From: Peromyscus leucopus
Taxonomy: Eukaryota > Chordata > Mammalia > Rodentia > Cricetidae
NCBI RefSeq assembly: GCF_004664715.2
Contig: NC_051074.1
Coordinates: 18,849,558 to 18,913,557 of the forward strand
DNA: 64,000 nucleotides
Direction of reading: 5' to 3'
Positions 61,301-64,000 of the stretch are shown in pieces; position 1 is the stretch's first letter; every line of letters starts with the position of its first letter. The notes beneath the pieces were generated by a model. The model saw only the letters and a list, made by a program, of their open reading frames with translations. It did not search any database and was not told the DNA's origin. The position numbers and the translations under genes were made by a program.

Positions 61301-62061
61301 CAGACACAGAGTGATCTGCACGGAGGATCGGCTGGGCCTGAGCTTCCGGATGCTCCCCATTATCCGTCTTCTGCGTGAACCAGCGCCCAGCAGGGCCACT
61401 CACATCACGGGCCTTCTTGCTTTGGTACAAAGATGCCCTCTGTTTCTGGTAAACAGCAGTTTGTGAACTCATTTTCCCCTCAAGTTTTTGTAAGTAACAG
61501 TAATAACTAATGCCCATCATTGCATTTAAAACTAACTGGAAGTAAGGAAAATCACAGGGGGAAATGTTGATGAAGTGGAGAGGATTACGTTTAAACTGTA
61601 AAACCCCTTGTAAAATGAATTCCGTTGCCCATTGAAGAAAACGTGACATTGTAGATTATCACCGCAAAGAATCACTGAGATTCTAGACACATTCTCCGGT
61701 GAATGTTTCATCACAACAGCATTCATATATACATACAAAGAACACGCAATCGATAGATTTGTTCACGAGCAGCAGTCCATTCTGGAGAATAAGAAGTGTA
61801 ACCCCCAATATCTCAAGGCCAGCCTCCCTCAAATACTCATTTAGGCAGAGTGAATCGAACCACCCTTCTGATTAGATGATGATCTTTTCACATATTTTTA
61901 CCAATACCTATACCAAAATTCCCCACTTCATTTTTTTAAATATTTAAGTATATTTTGAAGCCTAGATACCTCCCACAGTCACAGTCAGGAATCCCCCAAG
62001 CTGAGTGAAGCGAAGGCACTTCCTTCTGCTCGCCATGTTTGTGAACTTGTCTTCCAACATG
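58375..62061. other. Unique, moderately GC-rich stretch, no proven gene
   Basis: About 3.7 kb without recognisable interspersed repeats. It holds several 60-169-codon open frames, none with a domain I know. The part 58730-59200 looks like conserved noncoding DNA. The longest ordinary frame of the window is at 61140-61649. Confidence 0.45.
61140..61649 (-). other. Unassigned 169-codon open frame
   Basis: The longest open frame outside simple repeats. It starts with a true ATG and runs 169 codons to a stop. The predicted product is not low-complexity, is fairly basic, and has no signal peptide, membrane span or domain that I recognise. Several splice-like sites overlap it on both strands, such as a plus-strand acceptor CCCACTTTCCTTGCAG ending at 61257. 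In 64 kb read in six frames a frame of this length is uncommon but can occur by chance. A coding exon is possible but unproven. Confidence 0.15.
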
Positions 62062-63198
62062 AGGCAGGTGGGCAGGTGAGGAGGTGGGCAGGTGAGGAGG
62101 TGGGCAGGTGAGCAGGTGAGGAGGTGGGCAGGTGAGCAGGTGTGGTGGCAGGTGAGGAGGTGGGCAGGTGAGGTGGCAGGTGGGCAGGTAAGGAGGTGGG
62201 CAGGTGGGCAGGTGAGGAGGTGGGCAGGTGAGCAGGTGAGGAGGTGGGCAGGTGAGGAGGTGGGCAGGTGGGCAGGTGGGCAGGTGAGGAGGTGGGCAGG
62301 TGAGGAGGTGGGCAGGTGGGCAGGTGAGGAGGTGGGCAGGTGGGCAGGTGAGGAGGTGGGCAGGTGAGGAGGTGGGCAGGTGAGGAGGTGGGCAGGTGGG
62401 CAGGTGAGGAGGTGGGCAGGTGAGGAGGTGGGCAGGTGAGGAGGTGGGCAGGTGAGGAGGTGGGCAGGTGAGGAGGTGGGCAGGTGAGCAGGTGAGGAGG
62501 TGGGCAGGTGGGCAGGTGAGCAGGTGAGGAGGTGGGCAGGTGAGCAGGTGAGGAGGTGAGCAGGTGGGCAGGTGAGGAGGTGAGGAGGTGAGCAGGTGGT
62601 CAGGTAAGAAGGTGGGCAGGTGAGGAGGTGGGCAGGTGGGCAGGTGAGGTGGCAGGTGGGCAGGTGGCAGGTGAGGTGGTAGGTGGGCAGGTGGGCAGGT
62701 GAGGAGGTGGGCAGGTGAGGAGGTGGGCAGGTGGGCAGGTGGGCAGGTGAGGAGGTGGGCAGGTGAGGTGGTGGGCAGGTGGGCAGGTGAGGAGGTGGGC
62801 AGGTGAGGAGGTGGGCAGGTGAGGAGGTGGGCAGGTGAGGAGGTGGGCAGGTGAGCAGGTGAGGAGGTGGGCAGGTGGGCAGGTGAGCAGGTGAGGTGGC
62901 AGGTGGGCAGGTGAGGAGGTGAGCAGGTGGGCAGGTGGGCAGGTGAGGAGGTGGGCAGGTGAGCAGGTGAGGAGGTGAGCAGGTGGGCAGGTGAGGAGGT
63001 GAGCAGGTGGTCAGGTAAGAAAGTGGGCAGGTGAGGAGGTGGGCAGGTGGGCAGGTGAGGTGGCAGGTGGGCAGGTGGGCAGGTGAGGTGGCAGGTGGGC
63101 AGGTGGGCAGGTGAGGTGGTAGGTGGGCAGGTGAGCAGGTGGGCAGGTGGGCAGGTGGGCAGGTGGGCAGGTGGGCAGGTGAGCAGGTGGGCAGGAAG
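62062..63198 (+). repeat. GGGCAGGT/GAGGAGGT octanucleotide minisatellite
   Basis: About 1.13 kb of tandem 8-bp units on the plus strand: mainly GGGCAGGT, GAGGAGGT and GAGCAGGT, with occasional 12-bp GAGGTGGCAGGT variants and rare GGTCAGGTAAGAAGG segments. The rare GGTCAGGTAAGAA variant recurs at 62598 and 63009, 411 bases apart and in similar surroundings, which indicates an internal higher-order duplication. The plus strand has frequent TGA. The minus strand is almost stop-free, so two long reading frames (61936-63291 and 61962-63230) cross the array and both encode PPAHLLTC-like octapeptides. The first would begin at 63264 if a true ATG is required, giving 442 codons. I treat these frames as by-products of the repeat. 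Confidence 0.98.
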
Positions 63199-63545
63199 GC
63201 ACAATGCTGCTTTCTCAGGCCTAGACTCATCCTGTCTATGGTTGCTTCTGCAAGTTGTCTCCATGTGAATTTCGGGCAGAAAACAGCACAAAAACTTTAA
63301 TTTAAACCCTCAAAAGACAGTAAAGATATGGGGGAGGGGGAATAACAAAATCCCAAATTAATGGAAATAACTTCAGATTGAACATCATAGAAAAACACCA
63401 CAGAAATGCCCCATCTCCAGCTTTTAGAAAACAGGCCTCCAACTTGTGTTTCTGAAAACACAGGCAGACGCACGGAGCTGTGGCACCTTCGGAACGGCTC
63501 TCTGTCTTGTTTTCTTTGGCATTTGCAACAAAGCACATTAAGAAA
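63199..63545. other. Unique sequence, no gene seen
   Basis: Short unique segment between the minisatellite and the young B1. No feature was recognised. Confidence 0.55.
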
Positions 63546-63754
63546 AACAAAAGGCGGCCGGGCGGTGGTGGCACACGCCTTTAATCCCAGCGCTCAGGAG
63601 GCAGAGCCAGGCGGATCTCTGTGAGTTCGAGGCCAGCCTGGGCTACCAAGTGAGTTCCAGGAAAGGCGCAAAGCTACACAGAGAAACCCTGTCTTGAAAA
63701 ACCAAAAAAAAAAAAAAAAAAAAAAAAAAAAGAAGAAGAAGAAGAACAAAAGGC
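63546..63754 (+). mobile_element. Young B1 SINE with long A tail and duplication
   Basis: A full-length forward B1 from 63556. It has an intact GGCCGGGCGGTGGTGGC head, GCCTTTAATCCCAGCGCTC, GAGTTCGAGGCCAGCCTGGG, the cricetid-type GGAAAGGCGCAAAGC, and AGAGAAACCCTGTC before the tail. A run of about 28 A ends in GAAGAAGAAGAAG. A 10-bp direct repeat AACAAAAGGC flanks it (63546-63555 and 63745-63754). The intact body and tail length mark it as one of the youngest insertions in the window. Confidence 0.97.
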
Positions 63755-63945
63755 AAAATGAAAGGCTTTCTGTTTGAGAACTTTTCAAATCAGGAGAAAA
63801 CTGTTTCTTTCCATTGTACACTCTAAGCCCCTCAGAGAGTTAACACACTTGCTCCTGGGAAGGGCAATGTGTGTAAATTGCTTAACACACTAATTCTATA
63901 TAGACTCAAGATGATATGATAAATGGACTCAGCTCATGGACACAT

Positions 63946-63947
<2 letters not shown>

Positions 63948-63990
<43 letters not shown>
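63948..63990. repeat. (AC)n microsatellite at window edge
   Basis: Over 40 bases of AC, continuing imperfectly as GGACACACACC to the end of the window. Confidence 0.95.
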
Positions 63991-63992
<2 letters not shown>

Positions 63993-64000
63993 CACACACC

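Noticed and set aside
62062..63198. CRISPR-like array or coding repeat protein
   Set aside because: Units are 8 bp and contiguous with no unique spacers; the setting is mammalian.
62062..63198. Telomere-like or immunoglobulin switch-like repeat
   Set aside because: Units are GGGCAGGT and GAGGAGGT, not TTAGGG and not GAGCT/GGGGT.
61936..63291. A 451-codon protein rich in Pro, His, Leu, Thr and Cys on the minus strand
   Set aside because: It is the translation of the octanucleotide minisatellite, the nominal start is TTG rather than ATG, and an overlapping frame encodes the same repeat. No independent sign of a gene.

Overview
The window looks like nuclear DNA from a muroid rodent, most likely a cricetid (hamster, vole or Peromyscus group). 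The evidence is the repeat content: B1, B2, B3, B4 and ID SINEs, MT/ORR1-type MaLR LTRs, truncated 3' ends of rodent L1 elements, endogenous-retrovirus solo LTRs and many CA/TG microsatellites. Three B1 copies carry the variant GGAAAGGCGCAAAGCTA, which I associate with cricetid rather than Mus B1. The species call is inference from recalled consensus sequences, not from a search.

No protein-coding gene, tRNA, rRNA or CRISPR array could be supported. Open frames are short and mostly fall in simple repeats, SINEs or L1 3' UTRs. The region is best read as intergenic DNA or the inside of a very long intron. Operon-style logic does not apply.

Layout. From 1 to 13 kb the sequence is repeat-dense: B1, L1 3' end, MT LTR, ID plus (AC)n, a second L1 3' end, B2 with a long (AT)n tail, two MaLR LTRs, a third L1 3' end directly abutted by an ERV LTR, another B1, and two larger rodent interspersed repeats. 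From 13 to 25 kb it is mostly unique, with one MaLR LTR, one B1 and one B2; the last two have textbook target-site duplications. From 25 to 37 kb there are two B3 copies and then a long, nearly repeat-free stretch. At 37 kb lies a solo ERV LTR with a 6-bp duplication. From 37 to 55 kb the DNA is mostly unique, with ID elements and microsatellites. From 55 to 58.4 kb a second repeat cluster holds an L1 3' end, a B4, a rodent repeat, an inverted B1 pair and a second solo ERV LTR with a 6-bp duplication. From 58.4 to 62 kb the sequence is unique and somewhat more GC-rich.

The most striking object is a minisatellite of about 1.13 kb at 62062-63198. It is built from 8-bp units (GGGCAGGT, GAGGAGGT, GAGCAGGT). 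Because 8 is not a multiple of 3 and the minus strand almost lacks stop codons, two long overlapping minus-strand reading frames cross the whole array, and both encode the same octapeptide-type repeat. The plus strand of the array is dense in CAGGTG E-boxes and CAG|GTGAG splice-donor-like motifs. A young B1 with a long A tail and a clean 10-bp duplication follows at 63556. The window ends in a (CA)n tract.
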